Source: Nematopogon swammerdamellus
Taxonomy: Eukaryota > Arthropoda > Insecta > Lepidoptera > Adelidae
Length of the DNA stretch: 64,000 nucleotides
Assembly (NCBI GenBank): GCA_946902875.1
Contig: OX336336.1
Span: 8,092,545 to 8,156,544 of the forward strand
Reading direction: 5' to 3'
Position numbers and translations under genes: made by a program. The notes below the pieces were generated by a model that searched no databases, was not told the DNA's origin, and saw only the letters and a list, made by a program, of their open reading frames with translations. Below, one piece after another: positions 63,938 to 64,000 of this stretch. Position 1 is the first letter of the stretch; every line of letters starts with the position of its first letter.

Positions 63938-64000
63938 GTACACATTATTATTACATGTTGTATATATTATATTATATATGGCATGTATAGAATATCATGT

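Overview
The window looks like nuclear DNA of a moth or butterfly (Lepidoptera). It is AT-rich, gene-poor and densely packed with short interspersed repeats. Several repeat types, such as tails starting CTAGCTTTTGCCCGCGGC and blocks reading GGTTCCGTA...GTCTGTCCGTCC, are ones I associate with lepidopteran genomes. That placement rests on recall and composition, not on a search.

Only one protein-coding gene is well supported. It lies on the + strand, starts at 18345 and runs off the right edge. Five coding exons (18345-18919, 56191-56350, 57671-57979, 60123-60255, 63804-63937) join in a consistent reading phase to give the first 437 residues of a type II membrane glycosyltransferase of the B4GAT1/LARGE-like family (Glyco_transf_49). 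The C-terminal part is outside the window. Intron 1 is 37.3 kb and is almost entirely repeat-derived. No other cellular gene was recognised in the 18 kb upstream or inside the introns.

Layout. 1-18116: intergenic or undetected 5' non-coding part, with an inverted-repeat complex (3608-4905), LINE remnants, a tandem array of about 68-bp GAGGCCGAAGGCCGAG units with mirrored copies (10786-12185 and 13785-14243), and an (ACAT)n-bearing repeat. 18117-18919: probable 5' UTR and exon 1. 18920-56190: intron 1, holding a giant near-perfect palindrome (20383-26584, arms about 2.17 kb), a hAT relic with an exact 8-bp target duplication (28927-29580), several minisatellites, and a decayed Ty3/gypsy element with two LTRs (50773-54108) interrupted by a 608-bp MITE and a LINE fragment. 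56191-64000: exons 2-5 with SINE-rich introns.

The most unusual material is a SINE family with about a dozen copies here. Its head has a tRNA-like A box, then a block matching the internal control region of 5S rRNA, then a tRNA-like B box. A second SINE with an ordinary tRNA-like head shares part of its body. The other outstanding structures are the 6.2-kb palindrome, whose arms carry nested hairpins with a conserved core of about 62 bp, and a 299-bp hairpin ending 63 bp before the exon 2 splice acceptor.
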